NCBI RefSeq assembly: GCF_017086405.1 | Contig: NZ_CP070973.1 | Location: 4,620,739-4,684,738 of the forward strand | Length of the DNA stretch: 64,000 nucleotides | Source of the DNA: Mycobacterium gordonae | Lineage (GTDB): Bacteria; Actinomycetota; Actinomycetes; Mycobacteriales; Mycobacteriaceae | Reading direction: 5' to 3' | Shown: positions 51,982 through 59,609 of the stretch, piece after piece | Numbering within the stretch: position 1 is the stretch's first letter | Layout of the letters: each line of letters opens with the position of its first letter | Program-made: the position numbers and the translations under genes | Notes under the pieces: model-generated | Seen by the model: the letters and a program-made list of their open reading frames with translations, nothing else | Databases searched by the model: none | What the model was told of the DNA's origin: nothing

Positions 51982-52851
51982 ATGAACGAGTCGAAATACT
52001 CTGTCGACGTTGACGACAACGGCACCGGCTGCCCGGTTCGCTCCCACACTGGGGCGGCTATGACCGCGGACGCGGGGACGCCCCTTCGCCTCGTTGGGTT
52101 GGTCTACGGCGCTCTCAGCTACGTCGCGTTCCTCGGTGCATTCGGGTACCTGGTGGGGTTCGTGGTGGACGTGGCGGTACCGCGCAGCGTCGACCGCGCC
52201 CTCAAGGACCCCCCTGTACAGGCGATGGCCATCGATCTCGGCTTGCTGCTGCTGTTCGCGCTGCAGCACAGCGTGATGGCCCGACCCGCCTTCAAACGAT
52301 GGTGGACCCGGTTCGTCCCCGAACCCGTCGAGCGCAGCACCTATGTGCTGGTGTCCAGCGCAGCGTTGGCGTTGTTGTACTGGCAGTGGCGTTCGATCGA
52401 TATCACCGTCTGGCAGCTCGATTCCACGCCGGCTCGGACAGCGGTGTACGCGGTAGGTGCTCTCGGGTGGCTGATTGCGCTCACATCGACGTTCATGATC
52501 GACCACTTCGAACTTTTCGGGCTTCGGCAGGTGCTGCACAACCTGTCGTCGAAGCCGCATGTGCAGAAGGGCTTTCGCGCCGTGCTGCTCTACCGGCTGG
52601 TCCGCCATCCGCTGATGCTGGGGTTCCTGCTCGCGTTCTGGGCTGCCCCGACCATGACAACGGGACATGCGCTGTTCGCCGCGGCCTTCACTGTCTACAT
52701 CCTGATCGCGCTGCAGTTCGAGGAGCGAGATCTGGTGGCGGCCCTGGGTGAGCAGTACCGGCGTTACCAGGCACGGGTGCCCATGCTGCTTCCGCGCGGG
52801 TGGCGGTTAGCCTGGGCGGTTTGGCGATCGGACAAGGCGGCGACGAAGTAG
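51982..52851 (+). CDS. mddA: Methanethiol S-methyltransferase (MddA-like, NnrU/ICMT fold)
   Basis: 289 residues with a polar N-terminal tail (ATG 52060 would remove 26) and about five membrane helices. Family traits: LLLFALQHSVMARPAFKRWW, LYWQWRSIDITVWQ, STFMIDHFELFGLRQV, and the methyltransferase-like RLVRHPLMLGFLLAFW with FEERDLVAALGEQYRRY. MddA methylates methanethiol to dimethyl sulfide using SAM. The assignment is by family resemblance; isoprenylcysteine-type methylation of another thiol is possible. It is co-transcribed with the FAD oxidase. Confidence 0.82.
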   Translation: MNESKYSVDVDDNGTGCPVRSHTGAAMTADAGTPLRLVGLVYGALSYVAFLGAFGYLVGFVVDVAVPRSVDRALKDPPVQAMAIDLGLLLLFALQHSVMARPAFKRWWTRFVPEPVERSTYVLVSSAALALLYWQWRSIDITVWQLDSTPARTAVYAVGALGWLIALTSTFMIDHFELFGLRQVLHNLSSKPHVQKGFRAVLLYRLVRHPLMLGFLLAFWAAPTMTTGHALFAAAFTVYILIALQFEERDLVAALGEQYRRYQARVPMLLPRGWRLAWAVWRSDKAATK

Positions 52852-52897
52852 ATCATGAACAAAATCGGACAGCCTCCCCGGTGCTAGCGTCGGTGTG

Positions 52898-53386
52898 GTG
52901 ACCCTCAAAGACATCGCCCTGAGCACCCTGGACGGCAAACCGGCCACGCTGGCCCAATTATCCGACGGCGCAACGCTAGTCGTGAACGTCGCCTCGAAGT
53001 GCGGGCTGACTCCGCAGTATGCGGCGCTGGAGAAGCTGGCGAAGGACTATGGCGGCCGGGGCCTGACGGTGGTCGGCGTCCCGTGCAATCAATTCATGGG
53101 GCAGGAACCGGGGACGGCCGAAGAGATCCAGACGTTCTGCTCGACGACCTACGGTGTGACGTTTCCCCTGCTGGAGAAGACCGACGTCAACGGCGACAAC
53201 CGCCACCCCCTCTACACCGAGCTGACCAAGGCCGTCGACACCGACGGCAAAGCGGGCGACATCCAGTGGAACTTCGAAAAATTCCTGGTCGCCCCCGACG
53301 GTACGGTCGTCAACCGGTTCCGGCCCCGGACCGAACCGGACGCTCCCGAGGTCATCCGCGCCATCGAAGCGGTGCTGCCCCGATAG
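52898..53386 (+). CDS. Glutathione peroxidase-family thiol peroxidase
   Basis: 162 residues from the second of two adjacent GTG codons. GTG 52898 is preferred because a TAGCGT box (52885-52890) lies exactly seven bases upstream, the leaderless spacing; GTG 52895 would fit less well. The peroxidase tetrad is visible: Cys in ASKCGLTPQY, Gln in VPCNQFMGQEPG, and Trp-Asn in IQWNFEKFL. This is the non-selenocysteine, thioredoxin-dependent type that reduces hydroperoxides. Confidence 0.92.
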   Translation: MTLKDIALSTLDGKPATLAQLSDGATLVVNVASKCGLTPQYAALEKLAKDYGGRGLTVVGVPCNQFMGQEPGTAEEIQTFCSTTYGVTFPLLEKTDVNGDNRHPLYTELTKAVDTDGKAGDIQWNFEKFLVAPDGTVVNRFRPRTEPDAPEVIRAIEAVLPR

Positions 53387-53419
53387 GCGGCGTGTCGCCG
53401 TCCCCATCGGAGTTGCCGC

Positions 53420-53432
53420 TAATGTGCGGTGG
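53420..53432 (+). promoter_or_regulatory. Leaderless promoter of the DUF389 gene
   Basis: TAATGT (53420-53425) is followed by seven bases and then ATG 53433. It fits TANNNT with a start codon at the transcription start, and it fixes the start of the gene in preference to GTG 53424. Confidence 0.6.
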
Positions 53433-54362
53433 ATGCTCCATCTGCGGGTGATCGCGCCGACCGAGTCGAGCGATTCGGTGCTCGAAATCCTTCGCCGTGA
53501 GGTGGGGGTGACCCACATCGTCGTGCACCGCGACGCCGCGCTGGATCCGCGGGGTGACGAGATCACCGCGGACATCGCCCGAGAAAGCGCCAACGACGTC
53601 GTCGACGAACTCAAGGCGCTCGGACTCAAGCGTCGCGGAGCGATCACCCTCGACGTGGTGGACACGGTGGTGTCGACGGCGGCATATCGCGCCGAGAACG
53701 AGGCCGACGGTGACCCTGCGGACGCCGTCATCTGGGACGAACTGGCCGAGCGATCTCGGGAAGAGTCGACGCTGAACGCCACCTTCCTGACATTCCTGAC
53801 CCTGGCCTGCCTCATCGCGGCCGTCGGCGTCGTGACGGACTCGCCGGTCACGGTTGTCGGCGCGATGGTGGTGGGCCCGGAGTTCGGGCCGCTGGCCGCG
53901 CTCGCGGTGTCGATTGTGCGCCGCCGCGGCTACCTCGCCCGGCGGGCGGCGCTGGCGTTGCTGGTCGGTTTCCCGGTGGCGATGTTGGTCACCGCGGTCG
54001 CCGTACTGGGCGGCGAGACGGTGGGCTGGATCAAGCTCGGCACCATCCGGCAACTCGATCAGGTCGACTTCATCTTCCAGGTCGGACCGCTGTCATTCGT
54101 GGTCGCACTGTTCGCCGGTGCGGCCGGCATGCTCTCGTTGGTTTCCGCGAAATCCGCTGCGCTGGTCGGGGTTTTCATCTCGGTCACCACGGTTCCGGCG
54201 GCCGGGTTCGCCGTGGTCGCCGCCACCGTGGGCGACTGGCAGGTCGCCGAACAGTCCGCCATCCAGCTTGGGGTGAACCTGACGGGGATCGTCCTGGCCG
54301 GGGTTCTCGTGCTCTGGGTCCACCTTCGGACCAGCTCACGGCGGCGGGCCAACCGCCGCTGA
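53433..54362 (+). CDS. DUF389 membrane protein
   Basis: 309 residues from ATG 53433. A soluble N-terminal ACT-like domain (MLHLRVIAPTESSDSVLEIL) leads to a DUF389 membrane core of six to seven helices. Its conserved TFLTFLTLACLIAAVGVV, VVGAMVVGPEFGPLAALAV and SLVSAKSAALVGVFISVTTVPA stretches are typical. DUF389 proteins occur in bacteria and archaea and have no established biochemical role; transport is usually assumed. It follows the peroxidase gene by 46 bases but has its own promoter. Confidence 0.85.
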   Translation: MLHLRVIAPTESSDSVLEILRREVGVTHIVVHRDAALDPRGDEITADIARESANDVVDELKALGLKRRGAITLDVVDTVVSTAAYRAENEADGDPADAVIWDELAERSREESTLNATFLTFLTLACLIAAVGVVTDSPVTVVGAMVVGPEFGPLAALAVSIVRRRGYLARRAALALLVGFPVAMLVTAVAVLGGETVGWIKLGTIRQLDQVDFIFQVGPLSFVVALFAGAAGMLSLVSAKSAALVGVFISVTTVPAAGFAVVAATVGDWQVAEQSAIQLGVNLTGIVLAGVLVLWVHLRTSSRRRANRR

Positions 54363-54455
54363 GACCGCGGGCACCTAGCATTGCCTCGTGTAGGGCACTT
54401 AGGCGCCTGCGTCGAGGTAGAAAGTCCCTGTCATGACAGCGGTCACCGGCCGAAC

Positions 54456-55118
54456 ATGAGCTTTATGCTTCGCGTTCTAGCTGTTGTTGCGGCCATCCTG
54501 GGGACCGCCCTCGGGGCAGCCCCGCGAGCCGGTGCAGATCCCATGGCCGACTTGATGAGAATGCTGCCTGCCGGCTACAGCAGCGACTCCTGCAAACCGA
54601 CCACTCCGAAAACCGCGTCAGCCGCCGTCGAGTGCCGGGACAATGCCCTGCCCAGCGGCCCGACGTATGCGACCTACTCGCTGTTTCGCGACTACACCGG
54701 GATGTATGACGCCTTCACCTCCAGCCTGAAGAGCTCGACGTGGACGCCCGCGACATGCCCCGGAAAGCAATCGGCTGATCCAACAGCGGTGCTCGACTCC
54801 GGCGGCAAACAGTACGGCTACATCGCGTGTGGGCGCGGCGCCGGCGCCGATTGGCAGGCCAAAGACGGAGCCGTGGCGTGGACCCGCGACGCCGACCACT
54901 TCCTCGGTGTGGCATACGTCGGCTACCAAGGCCAGGCATATCCGACCAGTCTGTTCAACTGGGTCAGAGCACAGCAGATCGAGAGCGATTGCGCTGCCTC
55001 GGGTGGCAAGTACACCGCCTGGCACGGTGACGCCGAAATCTACTACTCGAATTGTTGCTTCAAAGACCACTGCGACGAGTACGTCGACGGGGCCTATCAA
55101 GGCCGCTCGCAGGGATGA
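54456..55118 (+). CDS. Secreted conserved mycobacterial protein
   Basis: 220 residues from ATG 54456. The signal peptide ends near AGADPM. The mature protein begins with LPAGYSSDSCKP and has VECRDNALPSGPTYATYSLF, then a globular region with paired cysteines and a C-terminal NCCFKDHCDEY cluster. A similar LPPGY..C..ECxxN domain occurs in other exported mycobacterial proteins and in the outer parts of some Ser/Thr kinases. The function is unknown. ATGA overlap with the following lipoprotein shows an operon. Confidence 0.8.
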   Translation: MSFMLRVLAVVAAILGTALGAAPRAGADPMADLMRMLPAGYSSDSCKPTTPKTASAAVECRDNALPSGPTYATYSLFRDYTGMYDAFTSSLKSSTWTPATCPGKQSADPTAVLDSGGKQYGYIACGRGAGADWQAKDGAVAWTRDADHFLGVAYVGYQGQAYPTSLFNWVRAQQIESDCAASGGKYTAWHGDAEIYYSNCCFKDHCDEYVDGAYQGRSQG

Positions 55119-56284
55119 CCGGTCGTTGGAGTCCCGGACACCAGCGACCCCGGGCACGTGGCGCCTGGCTTCTGGTGCAGATCGCGGGTTTGGCCGTCGC
55201 CGCTTGCACGTCGGCCCCCAATCCCGCACCCTCGAAGCCCTTGGCGCCAAGCGCTTCTCCCGGCACCCACGCCGCACTCGTCTATTCGAAGGGCGGTGCG
55301 CTCTACCTCAGCGACCCCGCCGGTGCGCCGGGCCGAAGACTCACTGACGGACCGGCGGACACCGACCCGGCGCCATCTCCCGACCTCGCACATGTGGCAT
55401 ACATCCACCGGGCGAACGCGTCTGACTACGGTGGGGAGCTGTGGGTTCTGGATCTGTCGCCGGCGCGGGCGCCCACGGGCATGCGGCGTCTCGTGGATCC
55501 CGGCGCCCTCTTGCCGGGATTCGGCAACCCGGCATCGGGCGGCGCTTCGACGATCGTGCGCCCACGCTGGTCCCCCACCGGGGAGCGCGTGGCCTTCCTG
55601 CAGGCCGGGGAGGGGGGCGGGCTGCTCCTGGTGGCCGATGCCAAGAGCGGCGGGACCGTCTCGCAATCACTGCGGATGTTCGCGGACGACAACTACGGGT
55701 GGGCGCCTGACGGCCAGCACATCGCCTGGGCCGGGGGACGCAGCGACGTGTCCCCCGTCGACGTCAACGTGCTCACCGTCGGTGCCGCGTCGGTTCCCGT
55801 CGCCAAGGACACCAACGCCTTCTCAGTTACGTATGACGTTGCGGGTCAGGCGATCTGGTTCGCCAACGGGAACGCATCCGGTCATTTGTTCGACGGGATT
55901 CCATTCACACTCCGTGACGGCGGCATTTACTCAGTCGCCGCCCCCGCCGGCGGACCCGCCGATCCGCCGGCGGCGGCGACACCGCTGATCAAGGGACAGT
56001 CGCTTTACGGCGACATCGCCGCACTGTCGTCCGGCGCCATGGCGTTCACCGAGACGAGCGCGGACGGGTCGTCGAAGGCCATCCGGGTTGCCGATGCGCA
56101 CTCGTCGGTGGCCCGCACGACGATCAGCCAGGTGGCGACGGACAGTCCCGGCCCTGTCTGGGGACCGGGAGACGTTGTCGCGTATGTGGATTCGGACAAA
56201 CACCTGGTGGTGACCGATGTGGACAATCGGTCCCCCAGGCAGATCGACACGGGTGTGGACGCATTCGCATGGCCGCCCAATTGA
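55115..56284 (+). CDS. TolB/WD40-like beta-propeller lipoprotein
   Basis: 389 residues from ATG 55115, which overlaps the upstream stop by four bases. The lipobox is LAVAACTS, so the mature protein is lipid-anchored. Residues about 50-385 show repeated beta-propeller blades: SKGGALYLSDPAGAPGRRLTD, PSPDLAHVAYIHR, PRWSPTGERVAFLQAG, and WAPDGQHIAWAGG. Such TolB-like propellers bind proteins or peptides at the envelope. The partner is probably the secreted protein encoded just before it. No enzymatic residues are evident. Confidence 0.85.
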   Translation: MTGRWSPGHQRPRARGAWLLVQIAGLAVAACTSAPNPAPSKPLAPSASPGTHAALVYSKGGALYLSDPAGAPGRRLTDGPADTDPAPSPDLAHVAYIHRANASDYGGELWVLDLSPARAPTGMRRLVDPGALLPGFGNPASGGASTIVRPRWSPTGERVAFLQAGEGGGLLLVADAKSGGTVSQSLRMFADDNYGWAPDGQHIAWAGGRSDVSPVDVNVLTVGAASVPVAKDTNAFSVTYDVAGQAIWFANGNASGHLFDGIPFTLRDGGIYSVAAPAGGPADPPAAATPLIKGQSLYGDIAALSSGAMAFTETSADGSSKAIRVADAHSSVARTTISQVATDSPGPVWGPGDVVAYVDSDKHLVVTDVDNRSPRQIDTGVDAFAWPPN

Positions 56285-56294
56285 GCACCGGTTG

Positions 56295-56333
56295 CGCCGG
56301 CCGTCGTGAAACGAACAATCCCGACGGCCGGCG
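56295..56333. terminator. Strong bidirectional hairpin between convergent genes
   Basis: CGCCGGCCGTCG (56295-56306) and CGACGGCCGGCG (56322-56333) are perfect 12-base complements around a 15-base loop. It starts ten bases after the lipoprotein stop and ends 39 bases before the stop of the convergent secreted-protein gene, so it can terminate both. Confidence 0.7.
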
Positions 56334-56372
56334 TTCGGATCATCAACCAACCGGCCGGAATCGAGCGCTATC

Positions 56373-56696
56373 TCACAGGCCGGGCAAACAGATGGGCGAT
56401 CCGTTGCAGGTGTTCGCCGGGGACGGGTCTCCCTCGAGGATGTGCGCGCCGACCTGAATGCCGCCCTCGGTTCCCGGGTGGCCCAGGCTTCCGCCGTAGT
56501 AGTGGTGGCACGTGTTCATGTCCCAGACGACATCCGGCATGGGCAGCGGGCTGCCGGGGCACCAGATGCGGCTGCACATCGCCAATTGGTTGCAGATTCC
56601 CGTCCCGGGGTCGGCTTGTGCGCTCCCTGCGCCGAGCCCCAGCGTTGCCAACCCAAGCGCACCCGAGAGCACCGCTCCGGCAATGATTCGCTGCAT
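56373..56696 (-). CDS. Small secreted cysteine-rich mycobacterial protein
   Basis: 107 residues. A signal peptide ends near AQADPG. The exported part has six cysteines (GICNQLAMC, WCPGS, NTCHHYYGG, NTCNGSPICLPG) and a WDMNTCHHYYG stretch. The W-D-M-N-T-CHH element recurs in a family of small exported mycobacterial proteins of unknown function. GGAGAA precedes the ATG. Confidence 0.8.
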   Translation of the reverse strand: MQRIIAGAVLSGALGLATLGLGAGSAQADPGTGICNQLAMCSRIWCPGSPLPMPDVVWDMNTCHHYYGGSLGHPGTEGGIQVGAHILEGDPSPANTCNGSPICLPGL

Positions 56697-57015
56697 GTGG
56701 ATTCTCCTTTTCGGTATGTCGCGTGTCAGCGTCGTGCTGGAAACGTATAGGGGCGCGCTTGCGGATTTCTGGTGTTTTGCGATATCAGCAGGTCAAAGGC
56801 CGCAACGGGGGAAAAAGGGTGAAGCGATCGGAGGCTTCTGACCGAGAAGCCACGCGATTCCGCATCCCGCCGGCCGCACCATGCGGATCAGCCCGTCGGC
56901 GGTGACGAGGTGGCTGCGGGGTGATCTCGAAGGGGTCGCCCAACTCGGCGGTCGCGATCCGACCGCTAAGACCGATAGCGCGGTGGGTATGCCGTTGCCG
57001 ATAGACCCGGCACCG
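56697..57015. other. Intergenic region
   Basis: 319 bases between the start of the secreted protein and the end of the helical protein at 57016. A TATACG on the minus strand at about 56740-56745 may serve the secreted-protein gene. I see no gene or repeat. Confidence 0.45.
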
Positions 57016-57327
57016 TCACGATCGCCCGGGATCCGTCCCGCGAACGGATTCGAGGCGCTGGGTCACTCGGGCCAGCGCTTCGTCGAATACCACGACCTTC
57101 TCACTGCGCCGTTCGTTGGCCGGTTGCGCGGCGCCGCGCGCTCCTTCGGCCTCGACGCGAGCCGCTCCCTGCCGCCTCAGCAGGCTGAAGTTCTTCTCAC
57201 GCGCAGTCCTGAGCCGGCTCTGCAAATCCTTCAACTGCTTCTCATTCATGAGCGCCAGCGCGTCGGCGTGACTCTCGGCGATCAACGAGCTCTCCTGCTG
57301 GGTCAGGTTCACATGGTGATTTGCCAC
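57016..57327 (-). CDS. Small charged helical protein, conserved-hypothetical type
   Basis: 103 residues, cytoplasmic, with no signal peptide. The sequence is highly charged and predicted helical: MANHHVNLTQQESSLIAESH, LMNEKQLKDLQSRLRTAREK, ending with DEALARVTQRLESV. It resembles small mycobacterial coiled-coil proteins, but no family can be named. The overlapping frame on the other strand (56881-57354) has no such order. The ATG is used as start; the upstream region is AT-rich (TTAAGTAACTG). Confidence 0.65.
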   Translation of the reverse strand: MANHHVNLTQQESSLIAESHADALALMNEKQLKDLQSRLRTAREKNFSLLRRQGAARVEAEGARGAAQPANERRSEKVVVFDEALARVTQRLESVRGTDPGRS

Positions 57328-57550
57328 AGTTACTTAATAATCTGCGCAGGGTGAAACGGACGACGAATAGCGCATGACACGCCGAATCGTCATGACCGAG
57401 CCATCTGACGTTCACTCGTCGGGGGTCGCCGGCCGCCTGCCACGGCACGTGCCGCGTCCCGGTCGGACAGCCCGGCATCGACACGCCGGCGCCTGTCGAC
57501 GTCGGCACACCGTCACCCCGCCCCATCAGTCCGCGGTGATCGCAGCCGCC

Positions 57551-57988
57551 CTATCCCACTTGAGTGAGCTCCAGATGCTGGGTCACCCGCGGCAACCCCT
57601 TATCGGACCCGCATATCGGCCTCGTGATGCCCGATTGATTCTCTCCGGCAAAGGTAATCGGATCCCATCTGGCAAAGCTGGCGTAAGCGCCCGGAACCCG
57701 CGTACCCGAGGGACAGAACGCGTCGGAGTGCCATGCCAGTGTCCATTGGCCGTCGAAGATCCGCGCCTCCCCGAAGGCCGGTCCACCGGGGGTGTTGGCG
57801 ACCGATGCGCATCCCTCACCGCACGGGGTGACGTACCAGTCGCTGGTGGTGACCTCCCCGGATGCCGAGGTCACAATCGATATGTAGTGGCCGTTCATGG
57901 CCGGGGAAGCCGAGGCGACACCAGCCGAGCCGACCGCGAGCCAGCCGCTGAGCACGGCGAGCGAGACGATACCTCGTGCAACGATCAT
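57551..57988 (-). CDS. Secreted mycobacterial protein of unknown function
   Basis: 145 residues from ATG 57988; an upstream start at 58021 would extend the signal peptide unnaturally. The signal peptide ends near ASASPA. The mature chain MNGHYISIVTSASGEVTTSD is followed by WYVTPCGEGCASV and DGQWTLAWHSDAFCPSGTRV, with four cysteines and a beta-rich pattern. Similar exported proteins with a CGxGCA motif and W..DG.W repeats are frequent in mycobacteria. No function is known. Confidence 0.8.
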   Translation of the reverse strand: MIVARGIVSLAVLSGWLAVGSAGVASASPAMNGHYISIVTSASGEVTTSDWYVTPCGEGCASVANTPGGPAFGEARIFDGQWTLAWHSDAFCPSGTRVPGAYASFARWDPITFAGENQSGITRPICGSDKGLPRVTQHLELTQVG

Positions 57989-58380
57989 GGTCCGGTGTCC
58001 TTCCCTCAGAGCTGCAGCCATTACCCCCTAGATTGGCTATAGCACAAAGACGCAGGAGTTGGGACTCCCCTTTCCAAGGGTTCGTACTGAGCGAATCTTC
58101 GCCGCACCTCAGCCATCACCGGACCCGCGGCGCCGGCGATCAGCGAAAGCATGGTCCGGTAAACGAAGCAGTCAGTTGCGAAGCAGACTACCTACCAAGT
58201 GATTACAACCCGCTGTTTCTGACATACGTTGGCTGAGGCCGATTTTCAGCACAAACGTGTGGACACGTCGACTCTCGTTCCTGAGATCCTTTTGACAAAG
58301 CTGTTAATCCGCTGTGTTCGAAGGAAATCCGCTGCGGCGGGTCGCGTCGGAAATTTCGTCGACGCGAGTACGGTGTTGCC
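57989..58380. other. Divergent intergenic region with leaderless promoter of the amidase
   Basis: 392 bases between divergent starts. TACGGT at 58369-58374 is six bases before the GTG at 58381, matching a leaderless promoter. The remainder has no gene I can support. Confidence 0.5.
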
Positions 58381-59598
58381 GTGCCGTTATCGTGCGGGTG
58401 CTCAGCGACACCCGCTGTTCCACGCCGCAACGTCTTGAAATACGTTGCGGCCGCCCCGGTTGCGCTGAGCCTGGGCGCTGTCGCAGCGGGTCTGGCGCCA
58501 CCTCCGCGTGCGGGAGCCGATCCCGTCCTGGTGGCGGCGGTCGAGGCCCCCGGGCAGCCGCCCAACGTCATCATCCGCGCGCAGTGGGGGGCCGACGAGA
58601 TGCTTCGCCGCCGAGCCCCGGTGTATGACAACGGAATCAAGGCCGGAGTCCTGCACCACACCGCCACCGTGAACGAGTACGGACCGCAGGATTCCGCGGC
58701 GATCGTGCGGTCGATCTACGCCTACCACACCCGCAATCTGGGCTGGCCGGACATCGCCTACAACGCGCTCGTCGACAAGTACGGGCAGGTGTTCGAGGGC
58801 CGATTCGGCGGGCTGGCCAGACCGGTTCAGGGCACACATACCGGAGGTTTCAACCGCAACACGTGGGCGGTGTGCATGATCGGCGAGTTCGATGCGGTGG
58901 GCCCCACGCCGGTTCAAGTGCGCACCGTGGGCAGATTGTTCGGCTGGCGGCTTGCCATGGATGGTGTCGACCCTCATGGCAGCACCGCGTTGACATCGGA
59001 CGGGGGACCATACACCCGTGTCCCACGCGGCGCCGTTGTGACCTTGCCGAGCATCTTCGCCCATCGCGACGTCAGTGACACCGATTGCCCGGGCAAGCTC
59101 GGGTATGTCCTGATGAGCCAGATTCGGGATATTGCAACCAAGTTCACCAGCCGCCCGAGCCCCTCGGAGCTAGCGCAATCGCTGGAAGGTAGTGCCATCT
59201 CTGACCGGTGGCAGGCGATGGGCGGAATGAACGGCGCGCTGGGCGCACCGAGATCGCCGGAATCACAGGGAGCAGGAAGCACGCGGTACGTCATCTTCGA
59301 CAAGGGAGCGATGTACTGGTCCGCGGCCAGCGGCGCCCAGCCCGTCACCGGTGCCATCTACGCCGCCTGGGGCGCCCTGGGCTACGAACACAGCGCCTTG
59401 GGGCTGCCGACCAGCGCCGAGATCCAAGAACCAGAATGGATCTCACAGAACTTCCAACACGGGACGCTCAACGTTGACCGTCGAAGCCGCAAGGTCTCGA
59501 GCGTGGTCGATGGTGTCGCCGCCCTGGTGCCGCCTCCCTCGGCAGACGGGCCGCCAGTGCAGCTTGAACGATTTTCACCTGCGCGCAACCGGGTTTGA
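58381..59598 (+). CDS. Peptidoglycan-recognition N-acetylmuramoyl-L-alanine amidase with LGFP repeats
   Basis: 405 residues. The N-terminus has a Tat-like twin arginine (RRNVLKYVAAAP) and hydrophobic core ending near AGADPV. The amidase_2/PGRP domain (about 60-255) has zinc ligands in LHHTATVNEY and FAHRDVSDTDCPG, plus the catalytic-type Tyr in IAYNALVDKYG. C-terminal LGFP repeats (WQAMGGMNGALGAPRSPES, WGALGYEHSALGLPTSAE) bind the cell wall. It cleaves the stem peptide from muramic acid. It is shorter than the Rv3811-type homologue. GTG 58381 is preceded by TACGGT at leaderless spacing. Confidence 0.9.
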   Translation: MPLSCGCSATPAVPRRNVLKYVAAAPVALSLGAVAAGLAPPPRAGADPVLVAAVEAPGQPPNVIIRAQWGADEMLRRRAPVYDNGIKAGVLHHTATVNEYGPQDSAAIVRSIYAYHTRNLGWPDIAYNALVDKYGQVFEGRFGGLARPVQGTHTGGFNRNTWAVCMIGEFDAVGPTPVQVRTVGRLFGWRLAMDGVDPHGSTALTSDGGPYTRVPRGAVVTLPSIFAHRDVSDTDCPGKLGYVLMSQIRDIATKFTSRPSPSELAQSLEGSAISDRWQAMGGMNGALGAPRSPESQGAGSTRYVIFDKGAMYWSAASGAQPVTGAIYAAWGALGYEHSALGLPTSAEIQEPEWISQNFQHGTLNVDRRSRKVSSVVDGVAALVPPPSADGPPVQLERFSPARNRV

Positions 59599-59605
59599 CG
59601 CGCGC
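59581..59605. terminator. Hairpin between convergent amidase and glycosidase genes
   Basis: GCGCGC at 59581-59586 and again at 59600-59605 can pair around a 13-base loop. It overlaps the last codons of the amidase gene and ends five bases before the stop of the GH2 gene. It is short, so only a possible terminator. Confidence 0.35.
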
Positions 59606-59609
59606 GGTG

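Noticed and set aside
56881..57354. 157-codon plus-strand frame
   Set aside because: The opposite strand holds a better ordered helical protein (57016-57327); this frame has no motif.
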